48,546 nucleotides of DNA from Bacteroidales bacterium (GTDB taxonomy: Bacteria > Bacteroidota > Bacteroidia > Bacteroidales > JAIPAP01): positions 1 to 48,546 of the forward strand of contig JAIPAP010000013.1 in NCBI GenBank assembly GCA_021740045.1, read 5' to 3'. Below are positions 1 through 7,960 of the stretch, piece after piece. Each line of letters starts with the position of its first letter. Position 1 is the stretch's first letter. The notes under the pieces were generated by a model, which had not been told where the DNA came from, made no database searches, and saw only the letters and a program-made list of their open reading frames with translations. The translations under genes and the position numbers were made by a program.

Positions 1-272
1 TTAACGGACAATGCAATGAAATAATATCCGATTCACCCAGAAGATTTTCCAATGAGCGGTATTCAACGCCTTCTTTTTTCAAATCTTCTGCCGGATATGG
101 ATCAAAAGCCAGTATACGGCAACCAAATCCACGCATCATGATCGGTGGCAAGGCGTGCTGTATATTTATTCAAACGAGCTTCAAAAAAATTCAGCTCATG
201 ACCATAAGCTTCATTGCTGCTCGTGAAATATTCCTGATCATATGATTTCGAACTGAAAAAAGCGATCTTCAT
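1..272 (-). pseudogene. D-lactate dehydrogenase (2-hydroxyacid dehydrogenase family), internally deleted and frameshifted; 3' end beyond window
   Basis: Reading leftward from an ATG at 272, preceded by an AGGAG ribosome site, the first 47 codons give the N-terminus of a fermentative D-lactate dehydrogenase (MKIAFFSSKSYDQ..., ...GHELNFFEARLNK). At about 131-143 the match jumps, in another frame, to the NAD-binding domain (MRGFGCRILAFDPYPAED, then ...SDIISLHCPL at the window edge). Compared with E. coli LdhA from memory, roughly residues 48-163 are missing, about 115 codons. The original frame hits a stop shortly after the junction. The enzyme would reduce pyruvate to D-lactate with NADH, but this copy cannot make it. 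The junction motif ATCATGATGCG resembles what both sides would be expected to carry, so recombination at a short repeat is plausible. A mis-assembly at a contig edge is equally possible. Confidence 0.8.
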
Positions 273-396
273 AATCTTTCTCCTTTATGTTATTTCAACA
301 ACAAAACATCCTGTAAGGAACAATGTTTAGCGGATAGCTGACAGCATTCTTACAAAATATTTTTGTCCGATTGCGAACAATTTCTCAATAAGTTAC

Positions 397-404
397 TACA
401 TTTG
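397..404 (+). promoter_or_regulatory. Candidate Bacteroidota -7 box for the MORN lipoprotein gene
   Basis: TACATTTG is an exact match to TAnnTTTG, the -7 element used by the primary sigma factor of Bacteroidota, 33 bases before the ATG at 438. A weak -33 candidate (TTGC at 371-374) lies 22 bases upstream. No transcript data; assignment is by motif and position only. Confidence 0.45.
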
Positions 405-437
405 TAATTATTATAAACACAAGGCCAACGGATTCAC

Positions 438-1121
438 ATGAGAACATTAAATACATTGTTGAATGATAAGTTAGCAGTATTCCTCTTTCTGGTGGCTTTG
501 ATGATGATCGCTATTACATCATGTGACCCAAGAAAATCGGTGGTTATCGAACGCTATGAAGATGGGGCCGTTAAAAAGACCCATGAGTTCGGGATCAAAA
601 AGACTAACCGTGCATTGCTGCGCGAGATGGGATTTCATCGTGACGGCGATACCAGTTATATCGGTTATCTGGATGGCAGTAATTTGGATAGCACCTGGAG
701 AATTTGGTTCGAGAATAAACAGCAACTGTGGGAAATCCATACGTTTAATGATGGTGAACGTGATGGAAAGCAAATGCGATGGTATCAAAACGGAAATCCC
801 CGTAACCTCGATTTTTATTACGGCGAAGAAAGAGATAGCATACAAATAGCCTGGTACAAAAACGGCAACAAAAAGCTGGAAGGCTATTGGGAAGACGATG
901 AAAAAGTTGGTAAATGGACATACTGGTACCAAAACGGCGAAAAACAAAAAGAAGGTGTGATAAAAGGCGGTTGGTTTGAAGAAAAAACCTCGCTTAGCTA
1001 CTGGCGTCCTGAATTTGTCCCCATAAAACACGGAAAGTGGGTATACTGGAACCAACAAGGAAACATTGAAAAGGAGGAGTGGTATGATTGGGGTATATTA
1101 AGAAAACAAATAACATATTAG
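438..1121 (+). CDS. MORN-repeat (YwqK-like) lipoprotein
   Basis: This 227-residue protein begins with a lipoprotein signal peptide: a hydrophobic stretch at about residues 12-27 ends in the lipobox AITSC, giving Cys29 as the lipidated residue. The rest is a series of MORN_2-type repeats of the form W-x-x-W/Y-Y-x-N-G-x-x-x-x-E-G, for example around WYKNGNKKLEGYW, YWYQNGEKQKEG and YWNQQGNIEKE. Such proteins are often auto-named 'YwqK family antitoxin', but no toxin gene lies beside it and that name should not be read as function. MORN_2 repeats form extended beta-hairpin arrays that may act as binding surfaces. It lies 85 bp before the response regulator on the same strand and could be co-transcribed with it. 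Real function unknown. Confidence 0.8.
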   Translation: MRTLNTLLNDKLAVFLFLVALMMIAITSCDPRKSVVIERYEDGAVKKTHEFGIKKTNRALLREMGFHRDGDTSYIGYLDGSNLDSTWRIWFENKQQLWEIHTFNDGERDGKQMRWYQNGNPRNLDFYYGEERDSIQIAWYKNGNKKLEGYWEDDEKVGKWTYWYQNGEKQKEGVIKGGWFEEKTSLSYWRPEFVPIKHGKWVYWNQQGNIEKEEWYDWGILRKQITY

Positions 1122-1206
1122 GAAAAAATTGATTACCCATTGCGGTAAGTGGAAACGATAAAAAAAGCTGGAAATCAAAATCAACGATCAAAATAATTAA
1201 ACGATA

Positions 1207-2586
1207 ATGAGTAAACATGATGCTAAAATTCTAATAGTGGACGATGATCAGGATGTGCTGTTGGCTGCCAAGCTATTTCTGAAACAACATTTTATAACCG
1301 TTCACACCGAAAAAAATCCTGAAAACATTCCTGACCTGCTCAGGAATGAAGCCTATGACGTAATCTTGCTCGACATGAATTTCCAAAGGGATGCCACCAG
1401 TGGTAAAGAAGGTTTTCACTGGCTTAACAAAATATTGGAACTCGATCCGGCTGCTGTGGTGATCTTTATTACCGGATATGGTGATATCGAACTGGCAGTG
1501 CAAGGAATTAAAGAGGGTGCCACCAACTTTATCCTTAAACCCTGGGATAACAAAAAACTGCTGGCCACCATTACCGCCAACCTGCAGGTACGCAGTAACA
1601 AGAAAGAGATTGAGGGCCTCCGCTCCACTCAAAAAGTAATGATGGCCAGCCAGGATCAAGCCTACAGCAATATAATAGGGAAAGCACCTGCCATGCAACG
1701 GGTGCTTAATGTGGTTGAAAAAGTAGCCAAGACCGATGCCAATGTCCTTATTTTGGGTGAAAACGGAACAGGAAAAGAGCTTATAGCCCGTGCTATTCAC
1801 CGGGCATCGGGTAGGAAAGACCAGGTGTTTATTAGCGTAGACCTTGGAGCTATTAGTGAATCGCTATTCGAGGCCGAATTGTTTGGGTTTAAGAAAGGGG
1901 CCTTTACCGATGCCAAGGAAGATCGTGCCGGCCGTTTTGAGGCAGCCAGCAAGGGAACGATTTTCCTTGATGAAATCGGCAATCTTCCAGTTAATCTTCA
2001 AACAAAACTTTTGCGGGTATTGGAATACCGTAATGTAACCCGCTTGGGCACCAATAAGGATATCCCTATTGATGTGCGCCTGGTATGCGCCACCAATATG
2101 CCTTTATACCAAATGGTAAAGGACAATAAGTTTCGGCAGGATCTTTTGTACCGGATCAATACCGTAGAAATTCCATTGCCTCCCCTTCGTGAAAGAGTGG
2201 AAGACATTCCGGAACTCGTTGAGCATTTCCTCGAGATATATACCAAGAAGTACAACATGCCTCAAAAGCGCATAAATTCATCAACGATGAGGCGACTTGA
2301 AAAACATGACTGGCCGGGCAATATTAGGGAATTACAACATGCTGTTGAACGTGCTGTGATCATGAGCGAATCGAATGTGCTGGAACCCCGCGATTTTTTC
2401 CTGCCGCAAAGCAAAGAGGGCGAAGAGGAAGAGGTTATTACTACCAATACCAATTTGCAGGAAACCGAAAAAATTCTCATTCGAAAGGTCATTGATAAAC
2501 ACGGTGGCAATATCAGCCGTGCTGCCAATGAATTGGGTTTAACCAGGGCGTCGCTCTACCGAAGAATAGAAAAGTATGGTCTTTAA
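1207..2586 (+). CDS. Sigma-54-dependent response regulator, NtrC family
   Basis: A 459-residue protein with the full three-domain architecture. The receiver domain (about 5-125) has the acidic pocket VDDDQD and phospho-acceptor Asp56 in VILLDMNF. The central AAA+ domain (about 155-385) has Walker A GENGTGKE at 185-192, Walker B TIFLDEIGN at 251-259 and an arginine-finger region. A C-terminal Fis-type helix-turn-helix (about 418-457) ends the protein. The sigma-54 contact loop reads GAFTDA (231-236) instead of GAFTGA, a variant seen in part of this family. Phosphorylated Asp56 would drive oligomerisation and ATP-dependent opening of sigma-54 promoters. Its 3' end overlaps the start of the histidine kinase by 11 bp, so the two are almost certainly a cognate pair. 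Target genes cannot be told from the sequence. Confidence 0.93.
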   Translation: MSKHDAKILIVDDDQDVLLAAKLFLKQHFITVHTEKNPENIPDLLRNEAYDVILLDMNFQRDATSGKEGFHWLNKILELDPAAVVIFITGYGDIELAVQGIKEGATNFILKPWDNKKLLATITANLQVRSNKKEIEGLRSTQKVMMASQDQAYSNIIGKAPAMQRVLNVVEKVAKTDANVLILGENGTGKELIARAIHRASGRKDQVFISVDLGAISESLFEAELFGFKKGAFTDAKEDRAGRFEAASKGTIFLDEIGNLPVNLQTKLLRVLEYRNVTRLGTNKDIPIDVRLVCATNMPLYQMVKDNKFRQDLLYRINTVEIPLPPLRERVEDIPELVEHFLEIYTKKYNMPQKRINSSTMRRLEKHDWPGNIRELQHAVERAVIMSESNVLEPRDFFLPQSKEGEEEEVITTNTNLQETEKILIRKVIDKHGGNISRAANELGLTRASLYRRIEKYGL

Positions 2587-3934
2587 ACGCTTCAGGATCA
2601 GGATAGCCGCACGTGTATTGCTGCTGGCTGTTACCATGTATGTTTTCATCTATGTTATGAAGCAAACCGGACATGTAGTTACGCTTATTATTCTTGGGGG
2701 ACTTCTTGTTTTCGAAACCATTGATTTGATCCGTTTTGCAGAACGCACAAATCGCAGGCTAAGTCAATTTTTGGAAAGCATTAAGCATGCCGATTTTTCC
2801 ACTTCTTTTTCCGATCGGGGATTGGGTAGAACCTTTGAGGGGTTGAACCTTATGTTTAATGACGTGATCAATGAATTTAAAAAATACCGGGCCGAAAAAG
2901 AAGAGCATTACAACTATCTTCAAACGGTTGTTCAGCATGTAAGCATCGGGATAATAGCTTATAGGCGCGATGGGAGTATCGATATTTTTAACAATGCCGT
3001 AAAACGATTGCTCAAGATCAATCGATTGCGAAATATCAACGACCTAAAAGAAGTGAAAAAGGATTTGCCCGAGATGCTCCTTAAGATGCATGCCGGTGAC
3101 CGTAACCTGGTTAAAATCTTTATTGATGATGAATTGCTGCAGGTTTCAATTTATGCCACCGAATTCAGGATGCGTGGCGAAGAGTTTATCCTGGTATCCC
3201 TTCAAAATATAAATAGCGAACTGGAAGAAAAGGAAATTGAATCGTGGCAGAAATTAATCCGGGTGCTTACGCATGAGATCATGAATAGCATCACCCCTAT
3301 CTCCTCCCTGGCATCAACAGTTGAACAGTTGCTCATCAGCAATGGTGAAGGTAATCAACCCAAGCTTAATGAAGTTGATGAAGAGGATATCGAAAGTGTT
3401 CATTCGGCCCTCACCACCATTAAAAACCGTAGCCAGGGGCTGCTCAATTTTGTGGAGATTTACCGCAATCTTACCCGTATTCCTAAACCCAACTTCAGGT
3501 ATTTTGCGGTAAATGATTTATTTGAAAGAGCCTCGCAATTGCTTAAACCAAAAATGGAAGAATTGGGCATTGATTGCTCAGTAAAGGTTGCCCCCCAAGA
3601 CCTCAAGGTTACAGCCGACCCCGATCTCATTGACCAGGTTGTGATTAACTTGTTAGTAAATGCCATTGATGCAGTTAAAGAAAAAGAAAATTCGGTAATA
3701 TCAGTAGTTGCCACCCTAAACAGTCAAAACAGAGTGATTGTGGATATTGCAGATAATGGCAGTGGCATCAAACCTGATATTATGGATAAGATATTTATGC
3801 CCTTTTTCACTTCAAAAAAGCATGGATCGGGGATTGGTCTTAGCCTATCAAGGCAGATTATGCATCTTCATAAAGGAAATATTACCGTAAAATCAAAACT
3901 GGAGGAAGGAACGGTTTTTACGTTGACATTTTAG
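2576..3934 (+). CDS. Sensor histidine kinase, partner of the NtrC-type regulator
   Basis: A 452-residue membrane kinase. Two N-terminal membrane helices (about 10-28 and 33-50) have almost no periplasmic loop between them, so sensing is probably membrane-internal or cytoplasmic. A HAMP-like linker and a PAS-like segment (about 115-210, starting YLQTVVQHVSIGI) follow. The dimerisation/phospho-acceptor motif is LTHEIMNSITPI with His233. The ATPase domain has N-box NLLVNAIDAV (near Asn362), G1 DNGSGI, F-box FMPFFTSK and G2 GSGIGLSL. All catalytic motifs are intact. The start overlaps the regulator by 11 bp, in the usual regulator-then-kinase order, implying translational coupling. The signal sensed is unknown. 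Confidence 0.92.
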   Translation: MVFKRFRIRIAARVLLLAVTMYVFIYVMKQTGHVVTLIILGGLLVFETIDLIRFAERTNRRLSQFLESIKHADFSTSFSDRGLGRTFEGLNLMFNDVINEFKKYRAEKEEHYNYLQTVVQHVSIGIIAYRRDGSIDIFNNAVKRLLKINRLRNINDLKEVKKDLPEMLLKMHAGDRNLVKIFIDDELLQVSIYATEFRMRGEEFILVSLQNINSELEEKEIESWQKLIRVLTHEIMNSITPISSLASTVEQLLISNGEGNQPKLNEVDEEDIESVHSALTTIKNRSQGLLNFVEIYRNLTRIPKPNFRYFAVNDLFERASQLLKPKMEELGIDCSVKVAPQDLKVTADPDLIDQVVINLLVNAIDAVKEKENSVISVVATLNSQNRVIVDIADNGSGIKPDIMDKIFMPFFTSKKHGSGIGLSLSRQIMHLHKGNITVKSKLEEGTVFTLTF

Positions 3935-4063
3935 GCGATTCAATAAATTTTAACTTTCAACTTGATATATAAATGATAACTGATAATTTCGCCTGGTAGC
4001 GTGTTACGAGTTAGAAACATGCAAGGTGCAACCCACCACGCAAAACTGACTTATGGCGTGCAC

Positions 4064-4963
4064 CTATTCAACCATCAATTTTCTGCTAACTCGCTCACCT
4101 TTTTCCGATATAATATTTATAAGATAGATTCCGGGCCTTAGGTCCGGCAACGAAATAGTTTTTGCTTCATTAATGTTTTTGTACTCCTCTATCAGTTTAC
4201 CCGTCAAATCGCGTAAGGTAACCAATTTTGCATTAACCTGCCCCGGGTTCTTAATACGGATGTAATCGGTTGCCGGATTGGGTGCTATTTTGATCTTCTC
4301 TATGGAGGGTTGCTCTTCAACTCCTACCAGCTCATAATAACAAGTTTCATAATCCGGATTGCTGTATATCAGATTGTTGCTTTCCATCATACAAAGAAAC
4401 TCCCAGGCGCCACAGGACTGACCGAACAGAGGATACGTGCTGTTTAACACACTGGCAATGCTGCCGATTTCTTCATACCAGATATCTTCACCACTATATT
4501 CAACCCCAGCCATAGTGTATTTGGTAAGATAACCCTGTGATGATGGCACAGAATCCACCTCACTTACATACATGACTACCGGTTGCATCATTAAGCGGGG
4601 ATTTACCACACTTACCGTGTCATTTAATTCAATATCGAAATCATAAAGCATTCCTTCATCGCTGTTAAAAGTCCGGAAAAACACCTGTTTTTCGTCATTT
4701 TCGCGGATCAAGCCGGAAAAAAGTTCCCATTCACTGTGATCTTCGGTGTAGCTTACATGAATTTTCTTGTAATTGTGGGATTCCACAACTGTGTCGCCTG
4801 AAAATTTCATATAAAAGGTGGTATAGGTATTGCCCCAGGGATGGCAGTTTTCCTGAACTATGCTCCATATCTTATTGGTATCAACAATCACATTCTCCTG
4901 TTGTGAAAAACCCATCACTGGAGCAAGAACAAATAGCAGCAAGGTATAGTAGACTTTTTTCAT
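4064..4963 (-). CDS. T9SS type A sorting-domain protein, function unknown
   Basis: A 299-residue secreted protein. An N-terminal signal peptide (MKKVYYTLLLFVLAPVMGFS, then QQ) is followed by about 195 residues without a recognised fold, containing several cysteines. The last 75 residues are a T9SS C-terminal domain: the start motif IAPNPATDYIRI, the middle RDLTGKLI, the RPGIYLINI strand and the closing SRKLMVE. The C-terminal domain would direct passage through the type IX secretion pore and is usually removed on surface attachment. It faces the histidine kinase convergently. A -7 box lies at 4989-4996. Secretion route is confident; function is unknown. Confidence 0.85.
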   Translation of the reverse strand: MKKVYYTLLLFVLAPVMGFSQQENVIVDTNKIWSIVQENCHPWGNTYTTFYMKFSGDTVVESHNYKKIHVSYTEDHSEWELFSGLIRENDEKQVFFRTFNSDEGMLYDFDIELNDTVSVVNPRLMMQPVVMYVSEVDSVPSSQGYLTKYTMAGVEYSGEDIWYEEIGSIASVLNSTYPLFGQSCGAWEFLCMMESNNLIYSNPDYETCYYELVGVEEQPSIEKIKIAPNPATDYIRIKNPGQVNAKLVTLRDLTGKLIEEYKNINEAKTISLPDLRPGIYLINIISEKGERVSRKLMVE

Positions 4964-4988
4964 AGCAATACATTTAGTTATCTATATA

Positions 4989-4996
4989 CAAATATA
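4989..4996 (-). promoter_or_regulatory. Candidate -7 box for the T9SS protein gene at 4064-4963
   Basis: On the minus strand this reads TATATTTG, an exact TAnnTTTG match 25 bases before the start codon at 4963. No good -33 TTTG is visible at the expected distance. Confidence 0.4.
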
Positions 4997-5145
4997 GTGC
5001 AATTTAGACTCAATTAGAATAATGCCGTACAAATTTAACACCGGCCCGGGCTAATTGTTTGATTATAAGAATAATAGTTAACCGGTTAAGCCAATATTTT
5101 AATATAATCAATGGTGAAACCAAGGGAAAGGAGTATGAGGTCACC

Positions 5146-5616
5146 TTAACGATCCGTCCACCCGGAATATGGATTTTTAAAGAGATTTGCATTATAGTAG
5201 CGCGGGTCTTCCGTTACTTCTTTCCCTATCCAGGGTGGTTTTGGAAATTGCTGGCCGGTTTTATCAAGCTCTATCTCGGCAACAACAAGTCCTTCATTTT
5301 CACCGTGAAATTCATCCACTTCCCAGGTAAAACCCTTATAATCTATAATGTAGCGGTGTTTTTCGATCAAGGGCCATTGGACCAAATGTTCCATCATGTA
5401 TTCAGCATCATTCATAGGGATTTCATATTCAAATTCGGCTCTTTCGTTTCCTTTGGTAGGCCCTTTGATGTTAAGATGCGCTTTATTATCAGCAATTCTT
5501 ACTCTTACGCCCGCTCCCATGCAATTAAAATAGCCTTGCTTGTAATAGTTGCCTCTTGCCAAAGATCTGTAAGACCGGTCCGTCACTAAAAATTTCCGCT
5601 CAATTTCCCTTGCCAT
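5146..5616 (-). CDS. CYTH-domain protein (triphosphate tunnel metalloenzyme family)
   Basis: This 156-residue protein is a single CYTH domain. The N-terminal EIERKFLV is the ExExK motif that binds metal and triphosphate in the tunnel. Alternating charged strands follow, as expected for the eight-stranded barrel (VRVRI, AHLNIKGPT, EFEYEIP, HRYIIDY, WEVDEFHG, LVVAEIEL). Bacterial members of this size are inorganic triphosphatases or related phosphohydrolases; some relatives are class IV adenylate cyclases. The sequence cannot separate these activities. It is cytoplasmic, with no signal peptide. It sits 88 bp downstream of the S46 peptidase, with a strong terminator between them, so it is probably transcribed separately. 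Confidence 0.85.
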   Translation of the reverse strand: MAREIERKFLVTDRSYRSLARGNYYKQGYFNCMGAGVRVRIADNKAHLNIKGPTKGNERAEFEYEIPMNDAEYMMEHLVQWPLIEKHRYIIDYKGFTWEVDEFHGENEGLVVAEIELDKTGQQFPKPPWIGKEVTEDPRYYNANLFKNPYSGWTDR

Positions 5617-5653
5617 AGCTTTTTGATCATAAAGGTAAACAACTTCAGCCCAT

Positions 5654-5681
5654 AAAAAAAGAGCCCCCTTGGAGCTCTTTT
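5654..5681 (-). terminator. Rho-independent terminator after the S46 peptidase gene
   Basis: On the minus strand: stem AAAAGAGC(t)CC, loop AAGG, GG(g)GCTCTTTT, then a T-run. It starts 24 bases past the stop codon at 5705. Confidence 0.85.
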
Positions 5682-5704
5682 AAATGAGTTAGTTCAACAA
5701 TGTT

Positions 5705-7930
5705 TTATTCCACCATTGTTTCTTCTTCCGTCATTGCTTTTTCGGTTTTTTTGCTTTTCATCACCCGGTCAGGCTTTGCTGCAACGATATCCATTTCGTC
5801 GATTAAACGTTGTGCTCCGGCATATTTATCGATAACAAAAAGTACGTAACGAATGTCGACATTGATGGTACGCTGTAATTCCGGTTCAAAAGCTATATCG
5901 CCACTCATGGCTTCCCAGTTACCGTCAAAGGCAATGCCGATAAGCTCGCCATTTCCGTTAATTACCGGGCTGCCCGAGTTACCACCTGTAATGTCATGAT
6001 TGGTAAGGAAGGCAACCACCATTTTACCATCTTCACCATAACGGCCATAATCCTTGGCATAGTAGAGTTCTTTCAACTTTTCCGGCACATGGAATTCATG
6101 ATCACCCGGAACTTCTTTTTCCATAACCCCATCCAGGGTAGTAACAAAATCGTAATAAACCGCATCGCGGGCCTCATAACCCATTACATTGCCATGTGTA
6201 AGGCGCATAGTGAAGTTGGCATCGGGGTAATAATTCTTCTCAGGATTCATCTCCCGAAGGCCGGCAACCAATAAGCGATACCCTTTATCCAACTGCTGTT
6301 CGTATTGGGAAGTCTTTTGTTGCAATGCCCTGTACTTGTTAAAAAATGATTCCTGTATCCTGATCACCGGATCACGCTCCAGCTTACTTGCTTTCGGATT
6401 GGCTAGAAACTTATCCACTTTCTCTTTGCTCGAAAAGATCGTTTGATCGAAAACATCTTCAGCATAGGCTTCAAAATCACCCCTTGATTCCTTAATGATT
6501 TCGCGCATCACTTCCGGATGATGATCCATGGGCACATTTTGATAATACATTTCCAGCATGGCTGCCATCAACTTTTGATCGGTGGGCGCATTATAATCCT
6601 TAAAGAACCCTTTACTTCTTTCCTTAATACGCTCCATAGTAGCTTCTATCTTTGCATTGTCAGGTTCATCGGCGTTCAGGAATTTTTGCAGCCTGCTGAA
6701 ATTACGCGAAAAGCCTATTATTTCACTACCGCGATAAACGGCCTCGTAAAAATACCATCTTGACAAGTCGTATGGTTTAATGTTCTTATACGCATTCGCA
6801 ATCAAATCAAGCGTTTCGCCATATTTTTCCTTGCGCTTGGGATCCTGGTTCACCCACTGCAGAAATTTGTCTTCGAGCTTTTGTTTCTTGCCATATACGT
6901 CCAGGTTTTTCAAGCCTTTGGTTTGCCCAATGTAATATTTCCAGTAATTGGCAGTGCGGGCATACTTGGAAGCATATTTAATGCGAATGTCTTTGCTGGC
7001 ATCCATATCCTCGCGCATGATGTTAAGTTTCTTATCCCTGATCTTAACTATGGTAGGGTTTTTCTGATCGATGGCAAGCTTTACACCGTGAGAAGTAAGA
7101 TAACGCTCAGTGCCACCGGGGTAGCCCATTATCATGGCAAAATCATTTTCTTTTTTGGGCGCTATGGAAATGGGCAGATAATGCTTAGGTTTAAGCGGCG
7201 CATTATCATCCGAGTATTCTGCGGGGTTACCATCTTTATCGGCATAGATACGAAAAACAGAAAAATCGCCGGTATGGCGGGGCCACATCCAATTATCAGT
7301 ATCAGCACCGTATTTTCCTATGGAGGATGGAGGCGCACCAACCAATCTTACGTCTTTAAAGGTTTCATAAATAAACAAGTAAAACTCATTGCCCTTGTAG
7401 AAACTTTGTACCCTTGCGCTGTAATGATTTTCTTCAGTAGCTTTTTCTTCAATCTTATTGGCGATTTCACGGATCTTATTACTACGCTCGGTTTCGGTCA
7501 TATCGTTGTTAAGCTCATTCACGATTTGTTCGGTTACATCTTCCATCCTGACCAGGAAGCGGGCTGTAAGGCCTTCATTGGGGAGTTCTTCTTCCATTGA
7601 TTGAGCCCAAAAGCCATCACTCAAATAATCGTGTTCAACCGTACTATGCGATTGGATAACACCGTATCCACAATGATGATTGGTAAGTACAAGACCTTTA
7701 TCGGAGACCAGTTCACCGGTACATCCACCACCAAAAATGATCACCGCATCCTTAAGACTTGAGTTGTTGATGCTGTATATTTCCTCAGGCGTTAGATTAA
7801 GTCCCTCTTCCTGCAGGTCAACATAATTCAACCGGTCAATAAACATTGGGAGCCACATCCCCTCATCAGCTTTAAGAGTAGACCCAAAGCCGAGCAAAAC
7901 AATAAATAAAATGGCAAGTGTTCGCTTCAT
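5705..7930 (-). CDS. S46 family dipeptidyl-peptidase, DPP7-like by specificity residue
   Basis: A 741-residue exopeptidase of the length expected for family S46, with a signal peptide (first about 21 residues) that places it in the periplasm. The chymotrypsin-like triad is visible: His85/86 in TNHHCGYG, Asp222 in HTGDFSVF and Ser652 in GGNSGSPV. These enzymes release dipeptides from peptide N-termini for uptake and amino-acid fermentation. In P. gingivalis DPP11, acidic specificity depends on Arg673, 18 residues after the catalytic Ser655. Here the residue 18 after Ser652 is Gly670 (AFDGNWEA), as in DPP7, which predicts a preference for hydrophobic rather than Asp/Glu P1 residues. It lies 30 bp after manC and may share its transcript. 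A terminator follows it. Confidence 0.93.
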   Translation of the reverse strand: MKRTLAILFIVLLGFGSTLKADEGMWLPMFIDRLNYVDLQEEGLNLTPEEIYSINNSSLKDAVIIFGGGCTGELVSDKGLVLTNHHCGYGVIQSHSTVEHDYLSDGFWAQSMEEELPNEGLTARFLVRMEDVTEQIVNELNNDMTETERSNKIREIANKIEEKATEENHYSARVQSFYKGNEFYLFIYETFKDVRLVGAPPSSIGKYGADTDNWMWPRHTGDFSVFRIYADKDGNPAEYSDDNAPLKPKHYLPISIAPKKENDFAMIMGYPGGTERYLTSHGVKLAIDQKNPTIVKIRDKKLNIMREDMDASKDIRIKYASKYARTANYWKYYIGQTKGLKNLDVYGKKQKLEDKFLQWVNQDPKRKEKYGETLDLIANAYKNIKPYDLSRWYFYEAVYRGSEIIGFSRNFSRLQKFLNADEPDNAKIEATMERIKERSKGFFKDYNAPTDQKLMAAMLEMYYQNVPMDHHPEVMREIIKESRGDFEAYAEDVFDQTIFSSKEKVDKFLANPKASKLERDPVIRIQESFFNKYRALQQKTSQYEQQLDKGYRLLVAGLREMNPEKNYYPDANFTMRLTHGNVMGYEARDAVYYDFVTTLDGVMEKEVPGDHEFHVPEKLKELYYAKDYGRYGEDGKMVVAFLTNHDITGGNSGSPVINGNGELIGIAFDGNWEAMSGDIAFEPELQRTINVDIRYVLFVIDKYAGAQRLIDEMDIVAAKPDRVMKSKKTEKAMTEEETMVE

Positions 7931-7960
7931 AATTTTCGTTATTATAGTTAATTATTTCAT

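Noticed and set aside
438-1121. Toxin-antitoxin system implied by the YwqK-type annotation
   Set aside because: No toxin-like gene is adjacent, and the protein is a lipoprotein with MORN repeats.
4025-4064. Inverted repeat GGTGCA...TGCACC with inner ACGC/GCGT after the histidine kinase
   Set aside because: Stem is interrupted by a 7-base bulge and has no T-run, so it is not a convincing terminator.
6881-7600. 239-codon open frame on the plus strand
   Set aside because: It lies wholly antisense to the S46 peptidase, whose catalytic motifs are intact. The translation shows no family features.
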